Shown here: piece after piece, positions 10,401-21,561 of the stretch
Numbering within the stretch: the first letter of the stretch is position 1
How the letters are laid out: every line of letters begins with the position of its first letter
DNA from: Azorinus chamasolen
Lineage: Eukaryota; Mollusca; Bivalvia; Cardiida; Solecurtidae
DNA: 64,000 nucleotides
Reading direction: 5' to 3'
Assembly (NCBI GenBank): GCA_963576725.1
Contig: OY755242.1
Span: 30,878,232 to 30,942,231 of the forward strand
Position numbers and translations under genes: made by a program
The notes under the pieces: model-generated
Told to the model about the DNA's origin: nothing
Databases searched by the model: none
Seen by the model: the letters and a program-made list of their open reading frames with translations, nothing else

Positions 10401-13400
10401 AGTTATAGAAGACATTTTGTGATCAAACTTTGTGTACAAAAAATTATGCCAAAGGAAATACTCCTTTTGGGATGATCAAAGCCTGGATAACTTTTAGTAG
10501 ATACAGCAAACTTGTGGCAACTATGCAAATTGCAAACATTCTTGTTTTCGTGGTTATACAGCCCCTTCGCTTGTTTTTAAAACTGATACGCTTTGGGGAT
10601 TTAGTCTGATGTGTTATAACGATAATGCTAGTTTCCTACTGCCGATCAGATCAACTCGGTTATCCCGATCACCCAAATTCCCCGACCAAACTCGACTGAA
10701 GGCATGTACACGAGTTCTTCTTGACCTCTACTCGATCATACACAATTTCCTCGCGATCATTCACGACTCCTCCACGACGTCAACTGAACAACCAATCCTA
10801 TAATTCTACCTCTTTTAGGTGGTCACAATAGCGGGGTTTTACTGCATTTGGAATTTGTGTATGACATTATATTATACTTCCGCAATATAGATCAGAAAGT
10901 TTTTTGTTATATGCCTTCTGTATACCTTCTATAAAATGTGCATTGACTTATGGCGATCGTTGTCGTTTCGTATCATTCTGGTAGAGTATATTCTTGTCGA
11001 GTCCTGTAATTGACTTCCCGGCTGGGAAGATATAGTGGATGTTCATACTTGGATCTGGGGCAATTTGGACCACTTCCGTTTCAAACAAGTGTTTTAGAAA
11101 GCTTGGATCCTGATTAGATGCTGAGTTACTCGGCGTCTCTTCTGGATCCAAATTGTTTGCAAATGCGAGTCAGCTCAGTGATAGCAGGATAAGGGTTAAT
11201 CAGGGTCCATGCTTATAAAGCTTTTAGTTGAGTCTGAGAACGTTCTCAAGCATTTGATTGGTCAAAAGCTTGAGAACTCAAATCTGACCAATCAAAAGCT
11301 TGAGAACGAAACTCTTTGGTTTGAGAATGAGGATACGAATCTGTGGTTTCTAACTCTTTATTTACATGAAGCTATAGAAAATGTCTGGCTACACCGTGAT
11401 CTTGAAGTCACAGCAAATATATACCTGTTCCCATTTTACAGAGACATTGTTTCGTCTTAGACGATACCTTTATCAGGCATCTGTATCCGTACTTATGAAA
11501 CTTTTTAGTTGAGTCTGAGTTCGTTCTCAAGTTCTTGATTGGTCAAATTTGAGCCTTAGGTTGAGAACGAGTTCAGACTCAACTAAAAAGCTTTGTAAGC
11601 ATGGACCCAGCTCTCATCTTTTATTATGTTTCAGTTGTTCGCATACATATAATGAGAGGATCAAACAGAGATTTCACTTATATTGTTCCAAATTATTTGC
11701 GAAGGCACATGCTTTCATTGCAACTTGCACAGCGAATACATAATGAAGAAGCATTGTGTCTACATGAGTACGTGGTAGCTTACTACAGAAATGAAGGAAT
11801 GCAGAAAGCTCCTAGATGAGCTTTCGGCATAACTTTCGTCATGTATTAAGCTGCCAGTTAATTTCAAACCTTGAAAAAGACATTAAGGTTTGGTTGATCC
11901 CTGTATACAGGTTCCACTGCACCTCTATGAATGAAACACGAAGGTAGAAAACGAGGTACAAGTGTAACAGAATGTCCCCACTCATGAATATACATCTAGC
12001 CAATACACAACAAGTCTTCAAAAAACGATCACCTTATGAATAAATAATTGCAAAGAACTTTAGAAATCAGGTGGTTGCTTAATGCATTATGCAGGATGTG
12101 TAAACAGTTCCAGTAGGAGTTTTCTGCATTTCTTCCGTCCTGCTTTAACCCTTCGCTTGCTAATCGCGTCAATATACCTACCTGTAAATAGTGAAGACCC
12201 AGATGAGACAGCTCCTGCAGGAGCTGTCTCATCAGGGTCTGCACTATTTACAAATAGATTGTGCAACCAGTGCACTCCACAGCAGTGATTGCACAGCGAA
12301 ATACTTGTAGACAGTGAAGATATATGTAATTATACAACAGGGCATGGGTAAAGAAGGAGAAATGTATTTTAAAATTCAGCAAGCGAAGGGTTAAACTATC
12401 ACCAACCCTAAACCTTACAATGCGGGACTCTTTGAGGAGTACTCTCACCAGGGTCTGCACGATTTGTCATGTTACACTTTTCTTTAGAAACATCCCTAAT
12501 ATTCACTGTAAGTTTGACCTGTTTTAAATGAAACATTTTAATGGTTAAAACGCACATATCATTTGTGCAAAGAGCACTATATGAATGTGGTATAATGATA
12601 ATAAAATCTGGTGATCGCTTGAGAGGGTTTTACTCTACTAAACACGTTCTCAGGCTGTTTGATATTTTCCGGATCCCTAATTATACGAGATTTATTTATC
12701 TTTATTTTAGTCCTCAATTTGAGTATCAACTCCCCCTAAAACTTACCATGACGCTAGTATTTACATATTTAGATACATTTCATGTATACACTTAATTTTG
12801 ACAGACTTTACTTCTTCAGCATGAGAGGGTTGAACAATATAGCCCTTAGTACTCTTCTTACCTGGGGATCTGGGTCCCTGCTTATAAAACTTTTAGTTGA
12901 GTCTGAGTACGTTTTCAAGTGTTTGATTGGTCAGATTTGAGCCTCTGGCTCAAATCTGACCAATCAAAAGCTTGAGAACTTAAATCTGACCAATCAAATA
13001 CTTGAGAACGAAACTCAGACTCAACTAAAAGCTTTATAAGCATGGACCCTGATCTGCTTCATCCGTATTCATTGCAGGTCAAAGACAAATTATTTGCAGT
13101 GTACTGAAGACGTGCATGATGAGTGCGATATACTGGGAACTCCCATCAAGAAACCCCGATGAAATATTAACTGCATATGTCTTCAATTTGGAAATGAACG
13201 TGAGCCCATGCCTGTACGACAATAGCAGAAAATATCCACTCGTTATCGAAAACAAAATAGTGAATGTTAAACGTTCAACCCGATGCTATAAAATTGATAT
13301 CGTCCAGACAGAGCAAGCTGTTCCTCTAGTATCTTCCCATATTGTTGAAATTCTTGTGGATCGTCACACCGGCAAACCAAAGCCCTATCCAGAATGGTGG

Positions 13401-13808
13401 AAAAAGAAGTACAATTTTCCAACTGAAGGATACAGACCTCAAATTGAAGAAGCGATTAGGCCAACAGATGGGGTTTTCTCGACTCAAAGGAGGGTGTATT
13501 TCACCGACACGGATGACAATCATCATTCAAACTTTACAGTTTATCTCAAGATGTGCCTGGATACATTCTACGAAAACATACTTCACACCAAATATCCAAA
13601 TAGTTACCAAGCTTTTTTAAATGGATGGATTCAGACAGTGACAATGTCATTCAAACAGGAATCTGTACTAGGCGATATTTTGAGCATTGAATCATGGGGT
13701 GACAAGAAAAACCTCAGAACTTTTCATTTTGATGTTAGAAAAGGAGAGGCCATTATATGTAAATTGTCTGTTACATTTTACCGTTCTCTTACACAGAGTC
13801 GCCTGTAA
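7440..13808 (+). CDS. Hotdog-fold acyl thioesterase-like gene 1 (three exons, 290 aa)
   Basis: Proposed join: 7440..7468, 9660..9772, 13078..13808 (873 nt). Exon 1 is a tiny start exon (ATG, 9 codons plus 2 nt) ending AT|GTAAGT. Exon 2 follows ACCTTCAG and ends CAAG|GTAATC. Exon 3 follows TTCATTGCAG. Phases fit exactly, and the same phases recur in the paralogue at 43334-53415. No signal peptide or membrane segment is evident. The protein resembles double-hotdog thioesterases: a first-domain tail rich in TGKPKPYPEWW, then a second domain opening with FTDTDDNHHSNFTVYL, which matches the D-x-D...H-x-N...YL pattern of acyl-ACP/4-hydroxybenzoyl-CoA-type thioesterases. Known relatives hydrolyse acyl-thioesters; substrate and location cannot be read here. 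Introns contain MITEs. An AATAAA at 14205 is a candidate poly(A) signal. Exon 1 is the least certain part. Confidence 0.72.
7807..8056 (+). mobile_element. MITE family A, copy 2 (intact, in intron 1)
   Basis: Exactly 250 bp from TTAA to TTAA, with ends CCCTTCGCTTGCT and AGCAAGCGAAGGG and centre GCTCCTGCAGGAGC at 7977-7990. Sits in intron 1 of thioesterase-like gene 1. Confidence 0.9.
8057..9659. other. Intron 1 remainder with diverged repeats
   Basis: Contains a decayed family B hairpin (about 8345-8455, right end AAAGGGTTAA) and a bivalve-type repeat (about 8980-9290) with two units sharing 'AGATAGAGACTT' and 'GTCAAATNNA'. A tandem duplication of about 53 bp lies at 9325-9415 (AGCTTGGATCATNTTGAGAG twice). 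No further exon recognised. Confidence 0.5.
9660..9772 (+). other. Exon 2 of thioesterase-like gene 1
   Basis: An open internal exon of 113 nt that reads GYSYEFQSPN... and ends GLALENVYEQ. The paralogous exon at 45039..45127 is 24 nt (eight codons) shorter but reads NSYEFQPPGLTLENIHEQ, with the same phase at both ends. Acceptor and donor are canonical AG and GT. Confidence 0.75.
9773..11202. other. Intron 2, first part: diverged repeats
   Basis: Holds weak 'gaccaaggtca' repeats (about 10070-10460), the right end of a family C element (about 10802-10846, GCGGGGTTTTACTGCA) and a family E hairpin (about 11100-11155, GGATCC...GAGTTACTCGG...GGATCC). No gene supported. Confidence 0.45.
11203..11608. 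mobile_element. Hairpin element family H, copy 1
   Basis: Inverted ends GGGTCCATGCTTATAAAGC and GCTTTGTAAGCATGGACCC, then arms TTTTAGTTGAGTCTGAG and the mirror. Internal GATTGGTC/GACCAATC words (CCAAT boxes) recur three times. About 190 bp of unrelated sequence separates the arms. Confidence 0.7.
11609..12144. other. Intron 2, middle: family C remnants
   Basis: Two decayed family C elements: about 11775-11855 (GCAGAAAGCTCC...ATGTATTAAGCTGCC) and about 12065-12144, whose right arm is interrupted by MITE A copy 3. Confidence 0.5.
12145..12394 (-). mobile_element. MITE family A, copy 3 (intact, nested in family C)
   Basis: Exactly 250 bp TTAA to TTAA, inverted relative to copy 2, with centre GCTCCTGCAGGAGC at 12211-12224. 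It sits at a TTAA within the GTCCTGCTTTAA arm of a family C element. Confidence 0.9.
12395..12871. other. Intron 2, end: family F fragment and spacer
   Basis: 12415-12547 matches the right half of the family F element at 55801-56017 (ACTCTCACCAGGGTCTGCAC, then TTTGTCAT and CCCTAATATTCAC). No coding signal. Confidence 0.45.
12872..13049. mobile_element. Hairpin element family H, copy 2
   Basis: A compact 178-bp foldback: GGGTCCCTGCTTATAAAAC and mirror ends, inner repeats GATTGGTC / GACCAATC (three CCAAT boxes), with GAGCCTCTGGCTC at the centre of one inner hairpin. It ends 28 nt before the exon-3 splice acceptor of thioesterase-like gene 1. Confidence 0.8.
13078..13808 (+). CDS. Exon 3 of thioesterase-like gene 1 (bulk of the protein)
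   Basis: 731 nt in which the conserved part starts at MSAIYWELPS (about 13119). Conserved blocks between paralogues include SPCLYD, RSTRCYK/PSTRCYK, TGKPKPYPEWWK, FTDTD, CLDTFYENILH, SIESWGDK/NIESWGDK and the C-terminus LSVTFYRSL.QSRL. The two exon-3 copies align without gaps and I judge them about 60% identical by eye. The glycine usual before the motif histidine (GH.N) is histidine here (HHSN), whereas the paralogue has GHTN. Confidence 0.85.
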
Positions 13809-14572
13809 TACACTGGGCAATTGAAAGCATAACCAGAATCACAACATAGCGATACTGAAGCATTATACCAGCACTTTGCTTCTGTGACTAGAAAATTAAT
13901 ACGCCTTTCAGCTTACTTGTATTTCATTCATTATGTAAACAAAAAAGCACAGATGCAACGCACCAAAGGGTGCTTATATGTGAATAATAATCGAATACGT
14001 AAAAAATAATAATATATCGGTCAGATGGCCTTAGTAACACAACAACCTATTCAGTCTCTCACTGGGCTCCATAACCACTTCTCCGTTGATTGTTCTATTT
14101 CATGTAAAAAATACTCGTGTCGTAATCATAAGTACTAGATGTTTGCAAGGCGAACACCGCAGCTGATTGGGTCATGGCCTGTCAATCAAAGTATTATGCA
14201 TGTCAATAAAATATTATTTAATCAAATTCCAAATTAATTAATTAATTCTGAATTAGTATCCCTTTTTAACGATACTCACATTACTCGTGTTCGACGTAGT
14301 AAGATTATGGTCACCACTGTAATGACATACAATGTTAGTAAGGTGAAAATATAGTTTTCTCTTGCTGTATTGGTTGGGTTTGTCGCATTCATGTAAATGA
14401 AATTGAAAGCGATATTTTTTTCCAAAACGTGCCCTGTCTGTCATCTCAGTTCTCACATATTGATATTGAACGACACAATAAAACGCAAACCAATTGCAAT
14501 CATCAGTAATGCACACTAATAACTCGATATACATATTGGTGTTATAATTATACAACTGCTCTTTTTAATGAT
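13809..14572. other. Downstream region of thioesterase-like gene 1
   Basis: Probable 3' UTR and spacer. The AATAAA at 14205-14210 is a possible polyadenylation signal. The 100-codon minus-strand ORF here has no recognisable features. Confidence 0.35.
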
Positions 14573-14822
14573 TTAACCCTTCGCTTGCTGAATTTTAAAA
14601 TACATTTCCCCTTCTTTACCCATGCCCTGTTGTATAATTACATATCTCTTCACTGTGTACAAGTATTGCGCTGTGCAACCACTGCTGTGGAGTGCACTGG
14701 TTGCACAATCTACTTGTAAATAGTGCAGACCCTGATGAGACAGCTCCTGCAGGAGATGTCTCATCTGGGTCTTCACTATTTACAGGTAGGTATATTGACG
14801 CGATTAGCAAGCGAAGGGTTAA
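14573..14822 (+). mobile_element. MITE family A, copy 4 (intact)
   Basis: Exactly 250 bp TTAA to TTAA with perfect ends; the centre carries one change (GCTCCTGCAGGAGA). It abuts the 5' truncation point of the LINE fragment that follows. Confidence 0.9.
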
Positions 14823-14843
14823 TACGCAACATATGATATCATA

Positions 14844-16125
14844 ATGGTTTACTTATGTTTTATTGACGGTATTATAAAGGAACTGGAGGCCAGTAGACTC
14901 GGCGGTTGTATGTATGGCATGAACATGTCATCTCCGACCTTAGCTGACGATATAACAGTACTATCGTTTTCGAAAACGGGATTAGGACAGATGCTAGAAA
15001 TATGTTGGACTTACTCTTGTAAGTGGCGATACTTTTACAATGCTGATAAGTGTGCCGTTTTGTATACAATGATGACCCCAACTCTCTGGAACGAATGTTG
15101 AAATTAGGGAATGAAACCATTCGAGAAACAGACTCACAAGTCCACGTATGCATCCATTGTGACAAATCCTTATCATATAAGACGCAGACGTACGACGCCA
15201 GTGTTAATCTAAGTGATTTGTATACGAACACTGTACGTAACGAAATTCGATCAGAGAATGTTTCGCCAGTGCTACTAAAGACAATATACATGTCTGCAAT
15301 CTTACCTAAAACTATTTATGACTGTGAAACGTGGCATTCATATGCAAAAAGTGATATTCTATGTTTAGAAAGAGCCCATCGTTTGTGTGTATATCATAAT
15401 TATGCAGCGACTAAGGAAGAACTGCCACACTAACTAACTATGCTCTCGTGGTGCTAGATGTACCGCCAATAGAAGCCATCGTTGGCAAAAGGGACTTGTT
15501 AATGCTTGGTCAACTTTGCCAGTTGCCATGTAAATATCTGGCAAAAAGAGTGTTTTAAATCGTTTGATCCGGTATTTCAATATTGATAAACAGTCAAGGG
15601 GATGCATACCAGATATTTGCCACACACTGCACAAGTATAACATTACATCTATGTATACGCGGGCTATTCTTGACGCATGGAACATTTCCGTCCAGGAACT
15701 CGTAGAAGAAAATCGTGTGTGACAATGATGATCGCATATGGAAAAACAATACTTTACAGGAATTGAGTCAGTCGTTAGAACTATTATCAGATACCAATTT
15801 GGTGAGGGCTAAGGGCTGTTCCCGCCTTTGTGAAGTGGCAAGAGATTGTCCACAACTCAGTGGCATGTGCAGTACTATAGCAGCCGATGTTGGTTTATAT
15901 ATATCTGGTCAGAAATTGTGGTCATGTAAGAAATGCAGCCACCTGTGTACTAATATTGTAGAGCACCTTCTATGTTATTGTGATAAGAACGACACTCAAA
16001 TAAAGGTGTCATGGGACAAAAAAAATGAGTACAATGGAAGAGAGGAGTTTGAATGGATTGTGCGTTTTCCGACTCATGATCAGTGTGCTGCTATACTACG
16101 TAGTTTATACTCAGGGAGCCAGTAG
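14844..16125 (+). pseudogene. Non-LTR retrotransposon (LINE), 3' half, decayed
   Basis: Reading frames in order: 14844-15098 has the end of the reverse-transcriptase fingers/palm with LADDITVLSFSK (the family's ADD catalytic motif) and KWRYFYNADKC. 15050-15433 continues in another frame (VLLKTIYMSAILPKTIYDCE, then CLERAHRLC). 15540-15720 is degenerate, and 15715-16125 holds a cysteine-rich tail (CKKCSHLC...HLLCYC). Frameshifts and stops separate the blocks and the 5' half is missing. I recall similar LINE proteins in molluscs; the clade is not assigned. The last frame runs into the foldback element, where a stop lies within its terminal repeat. Confidence 0.75.
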
Positions 16126-19100
16126 TGCCTACCGTGCACCCCCCTCCCCCTAGACTTTTTTTCATGGGTACCAAAATGTTCAGAACAGTGTCCTGAATCA
16201 GAATCGCGAATGTAATCAAACTTAAATTCTTTTAGGCTATGTGTATTTTAACCGTTTCCATGGCAACCCCCCAGTTTTCGTAATGATGACCCATACCTAC
16301 AAATTCGCCCATATCACAGCCAGTTTTTGTCCTAAAACTATAAAACTGGTACCAAATGTAAGATAAGACATTGTGCTTTTATTTCTAACTTGTTTTTTTA
16401 AATTACCTTATTTGCATACTCGTGAATATTAATGAGAACATTAAAATTAGTAAAAAAAAGGATAGAAATAACGTAAACCTTTCATTTCTTATCCTACAAA
16501 TATCAGAAAATAACTTCAAATGCAGTTTAACGTTATGACGAAACCCCCAGGAAACAAAATATCCAATTTGATGACCATAGCATTAATTTTAAGCACCATT
16601 TTCACCGTTTCCATGGCAACACCCTAGTTTTCGTAATGATAGTCCGTACCTGCAAAATCGTCCATATCACAGCCAGTTTTTGTCCAAAACCCATAAAACT
16701 GGTACCAAATTGGAGATAGGACATTGTGCTTTTATTCCCGGTTTTGTTTTTTTAAATTACCTTATTTGCATACTCATGAATATTTATGAGAACATTAAAA
16801 ATAGTAGAAACAACATAGAAATAACGTAAATAATGTAAACTATTCACTTTTTATCCTACAAATATCAGAAAACAATTTCAAATGCAGTTTAACCTGATGA
16901 CAAAATCCTCAGAAAACAAAATATCAAATTTGAGGACCAAAAATTTAACTCTAAGTAACTTTTTAACTGTTTCCATAGTAACCATTCATTTCACTCTGTT
17001 CACACAGTTTTGTTAGTCGACACCTACCTGCAAAAATCTTCCATATCACAGGACGTATTTGTGCTAACTGGATAAAACTGGTACCAAATTAAAGCTAAGA
17101 CAGTGTGCTTTGGTTTAAAAGCTATAATTAGGAATTACCTTATTTGCATACACATGAATATTAATGAGAATAATTAAAAAATAGCAACAAAATACAGAAA
17201 TAACGTAAACCTCTCAATTTTTATCCTACCAATATCAGAAAACAACTTCAAATGTAGTTTAAAATGATGACAAAATACTCAGAAAGCTAATCATCTTAAT
17301 TGATACCCAAACAATGAACTGTAAGTAAGATTGTAACGGTTTCCATGGTAACCGATCCTTTCACAAATTTTGGAAATTTGACATCCAACTGTAATACTCC
17401 GCTAGATCTCAGTTATTTTTGATGAATCATGAAATCAATTGTTACAAACATAAATATGAGGCATTGCTTTAATAGTAAATAGTACTTTTCTGATATAAAC
17501 TAATTTGCATATGTATGAATATTTATGAGAACAGTAATAGATGTTGAAATTTTCAACAGACACCAGTCTTTCTCTTATAAAGCAAACAAATATGGAAAAT
17601 GGTTAGCTGAAGTTTACTATGATCACTGAATATCACCAAGATTATTAGATAAATAAATTTGGGACAAATTATATAGCACTGGTGGTGATATATCTGTTTC
17701 CTATGCAACCATTCTAACTTCATTGTTCATATTACAGAGTGTTTACATACCTGCAACATACAAAGATATTGCGGCCTACTTTGGCGATAATTATAAATGA
17801 TATAAACATATACCCGGTAGTTGATGTATGAATCTTAATGTTAGGTTCACTTTATGCAAATTACCTTATTTGCATCCTCATGAATATTAATTAGTGATAA
17901 GAAAACAAAGAGAAACAATATTGAAAATAACATGTTTGGCAGTATGCCTAACACAACATTACACCATTCTCCAAATATAGCTTGCAATGATAAATGTACC
18001 TTTCTAACAATGAGGTTAGAATGGTTGCCACCAGTGCTATATAATTTGTCCCAAATTTATTTATCTAATAATCTTGGTGATATTCAGTGATCATAGTAAA
18101 CTTCAGCTAACCATTTTCCATATGTGTTTGCTTTATAAGAGAAAGACTGGTGTCTGTCGAAAATTTCAACATCTATTACTGTTCTCATAAATATTCATAC
18201 ATATGCAAATTAGTTTATATCAGAAAAGTACTATTTACTATTAAAGCAATGCCTCATATTTATGTTTGTAACAATTGATTTCATGATTCATCAAAAATAG
18301 CTGAGAATTACAGTTGGATGTCAAATTTCCAAAATTTGTGAAAGGATCGGTTATTTTTTTAATTATTCTCATTAATATTCATGTGTATGCAAATAAGGTA
18401 ATTCCTCATTATAGCTTTTAAACCAAAGCACACTGTCTTAGCTTTAATTTGGTACCAGTTTTATCCAGTTAGCACAAATCTTCCTGTGATATGGAAGATT
18501 TTTGCAGGTAGGTGTCGACTAACAAAACTGTGTGAATAGAGTGAAATGAATGGTTACTATGGAAACAGTTAAAAAGTTACTTAGAGTTAAATTTTTGGTC
18601 CTCAAATTTAATATTTTGTTTTCTGAGGATTTTTTCATCAGGTTAAACTGCATTTGAAATTGTTTTCTGATATTTGTAGGATAAAAAGTTAATAGTTTAC
18701 ATTATTTACGTTATTTCTATATTGTTTTTACTATTTTTAATGTTCTCATTAATATTCATGAGTATGCAAATAAGGTAATTTAAAAAAAATGGGAATAAAA
18801 GCACAATGTCCTATCTCCAATTTTGTACCAGTTTTATAGGTTTTGGACAAAAACTGGTTGTGATATGGACGATTTTGCAGGTACGGACTATCATTACGAA
18901 AACTAGGGTGTTGCCATGGAAACGGTGAAAATGGTGCTTAAAATTAACGCTATGGTCCTCAAATTGGATATTTTGTTTCCTGGGGGTTTCGTCATCATGT
19001 TAAACTGCATTTGGAGTTATTTTCTGATATTTGTAGGATAAAAAAATGAAAGGTTTACGTTATTTCTATACTTTTTTACTATTTTTAATGTTCTCATTAA

Positions 19101-19426
19101 TATTCATGCGTATGCAAATAAGGTAATTTAAAAAGAAAAGTTAGAAATAAAAGCACAATGTCTTATCTTACATTTGGTACCAGTTTTATAGTTTTAGGAC
19201 AAAAACTGGCTGTGATATGGGCGAATTTGTAGGTATGGGTCATCATTACGAAAATTGGGGGGTTGCCATGGAAACGGTTAAAATACACATACTATATTAG
19301 CCTAAAATAATTTAAGTTTGAGTACATTCGCGATTCTGATTCAGGACACTTTTCTGAACATTTTGGTACCCATGAAAAAAGTCTAAGGGGGGGGGGGGGT
19401 GCACGGTAGGCACTACTGGCTCCCTG
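16112..19426. mobile_element. 3.3-kb foldback element with tandem subrepeats in both arms
   Basis: Ends CAGGGAGCCAGTAGTGCC and GGCACTACTGGCTCCCTG, flanked by ACT on both sides (candidate 3-bp target duplication). Left arm 16112-17725, loop about 17726-18008, right arm about 18009-19426. Each arm is a head-to-tail series of units of about 360 bp: GTTTCCATGGCAAC, 'AAAACTGGTACCAAA', then CTTATTTGCATA and GAATATTAATGAGAAC. The right arm lacks the counterpart of about 17186-17346. No ORF is found, so it is non-autonomous; superfamily not assigned. Confidence 0.9.
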
Positions 19427-20004
19427 ACTCGCCTGGTTTACCTGCAATCACTCAACGTATATTCAGGTGACGGTATTGTCTGATCTTCAGTCATACTTGA
19501 AATACAAATACCAATGTAAGCTTCAAATCTGTGATAGTCTTTATTGGTGTTATATATAGTAGATGTTAAGTGTTTGTTTTTGGATAGATGGTATCATATG
19601 GACACAGATGCGTGATATAATTATCGCACTAAACCGCTAGAGCATATGCATATATAATACCTATTGTTCGGATTCCAGTCTCAACAGACGGTCAAGGTCT
19701 GGATCAGACGCCGCGCCTGCAGACATGCATGTGGTGTGTAATATGCACTGTCTTATTTGACAGGAAGTAAAATATGTAGGTGAAAATGTGATGTACACGA
19801 TCGTAATCAGTGTCATGTCTAGCATGGCGGCTGATCCGGGTCAACACTGCTTGGTGTACCGTTGGTTGGATTTTGTAGAAAATGTGCATATTATAAGGTC
19901 ATTGTTGCTTTACTTGAAATGTATACGACACAGCATGTGAACATGTATAGTACATATATTATTTGTTTGTGTTTTTCTGGTTTTTCATTTATGTATGTGC
20001 GTCA
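19427..20004. other. Spacer with LINE remnant edge and hairpin fragment
   Basis: The first bases (to about 19467) can continue the interrupted LINE frame. GGTCTGGATCAGACGCCG near 19695 is a decayed family E/B arm. The minus-strand ORF at 19704-19889 shows nothing recognisable. Confidence 0.35.
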
Positions 20005-20965
20005 GGGTAAATAACTCGTTTACCTATCTCTCTTTTCCTATTTTCGTTTCGTAGGAAAAGGTTGACGGGATTATCCCTACTCATCAGAGAGACGCCTGCC
20101 TCTTGACGTCATTGGAAACAGGGCGGGTCAAGGTCTAATAATTCCTAGAAAAGTTATCTGATCAGAGTCTGATCTGGTTTTTGGTTGGGTTGTATAGGTC
20201 TGCTAATACTTTTTCCAGTTACCGGACATGCTGTTGCAATGTATTGATATAAAACCTTACCTAATAATATTTCATACATGAACATTCATCAGGTAAAGGG
20301 TTTAGATGATCAAAATGATCGGAGAGATCGTTAAGGTGTTAATACTTGCTGCTTGAAGAACTTCGTGTATAAATGTTTGTTTGTGTATTTCTCTCGTTTG
20401 TTTATATATTAACAATACTATATATGCGGAGGTCTGTTGTCTTGTAAACTGTATGGATCTAGATTAGACGTTGGGCAACGTGGTGTCGTGTCCTGGTCTA
20501 TACGGTATGTTTAAACAAATTGATCTTAGCAGATAACGGCTACTTAGAGCGCAACGGTGTAATTATGTTTGGGTAGAATAACTCGTTAACCTATCTCCCT
20601 TTACCTATTTTCGTTTCGTAGGAAAAGATTGACGGGGTTTCACTCGGGTTAGTTTTAGATAAATGTTGTTTTGACCTCATTCATCAGAGAGGTGCCTCAT
20701 AAACAGAGCGGATCAAGATCTAACGATTCCTACAAGAGTCATCTGATCAGAGTCTGATCTGGTTGTTGGTAGACTTATATAGATCTGCTGGTACTAATGC
20801 CAATTACCGGATATGGTGTTTACATTATATTTATATAATAATTTACCTGATTAGATACATGTACATGAATATTCCTCAGGTAAAGGGATTAAACGGTCAA
20901 GGGAATCGTTAAAGTATTTGGTACCGTTGCTTGTAAAACTTCGTATATAATTGTTCTTTCATAAG
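20005..20965. repeat. Direct duplication, period about 566 bp
   Basis: Unit 1 (20005-20375) and unit 2 (20571-20965) share GTAGGAAAAG.TTGACGGG, 'TCATCTGATCAGAGTCTGAT'-like stretches and CAGGTAAAGGG. Within each, CTGATCAGAGTCTGATCTGG is a hairpin related to the family B arms. No coding potential. Confidence 0.7.
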
Positions 20966-20998
20966 AGCCTGTATGTATCAATGTTTATGTACATGTAT

Positions 20999-21206
20999 AT
21001 ACAGTAAAACCTCTCTTAACCGGCAGTTAAATTTAGTATGAATATCGGTCTTGGAGACAGATGGCAGCTTAATGCAGGGTGAAAGTCATACAGAAAGCTC
21101 CTAGAGGAGCTTTCTGCATGACTTTCACCCTGCATTCAGCAGTCACCTGCCTTTAAGTATCTAAATTATTATCTACTAGAATTCCGGTTAAGAGAGGTTA
21201 TACTGT
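20999..21206 (+). mobile_element. MITE family C, copy 7 (GGGTGAAAG arm subtype, intact)
   Basis: Ends TACAGTAAAACCTCTC and GAGAGGTTATACTGTA; CCGG-type inner ends; arms GCTTAATGCAGGGTGAAAG and mirror; exact centre GCTCCTAGAGGAGC at 21097-21110. Confidence 0.85.
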
Positions 21207-21333
21207 ATTATAGTATGCTCTTCTTATATGGAGGATACCGATTAAACTACTACTACTATAAAGCAAAATATAAAAGTGAATTGTTGGCTTAGACAAACAC
21301 TGTAGGATCAGACCAATATAATGTAATCTTTCT

Positions 21334-21405
21334 AGCAAACAGATCAGACCCTGATCCGACGGATCCTACAGGAGCTGTCAGATCTAGTTCTACTCTGTTT
21401 CCATA
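21334..21405. repeat. Family B hairpin
   Basis: GCAAACAGATCAGACCCTG opposite GTTCTACTCTGTTTCC, centre GGATCCTACAGGAGC. Followed by AAGGAAACAGTTAA, a decayed TTAA end. Confidence 0.55.
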
Positions 21406-21547
21406 GGCATGAAAATGCGTTTATATGAAGGAAACAGTTAATGCAGGATACTGGCCATACATAAAGTTCAAAGATGAGTTTTTTGCAAGACTCAACTGTA
21501 AAGTGTCGCATGTTTTAACCCTCTACCTTATAACCCTTTACGCCTTT

Positions 21548-21561
21548 ATAACCCATTACCT
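21548..21561 (-). mobile_element. MITE family D, copy 2, left end (split by the Ty3 element)
   Basis: ATAACCCATTACCT is the family D terminus. The remainder continues at 32297, immediately after the 3' LTR, so the retrotransposon landed inside this MITE. ACCT is the duplicated target. Confidence 0.8.

Noticed and set aside
16112..19426. Palindrome as an assembly artefact
   Set aside because: Arms differ by substitutions and a 160-bp deletion, ends are precise terminal repeats and a short flanking duplication is present, so a real element is more likely.
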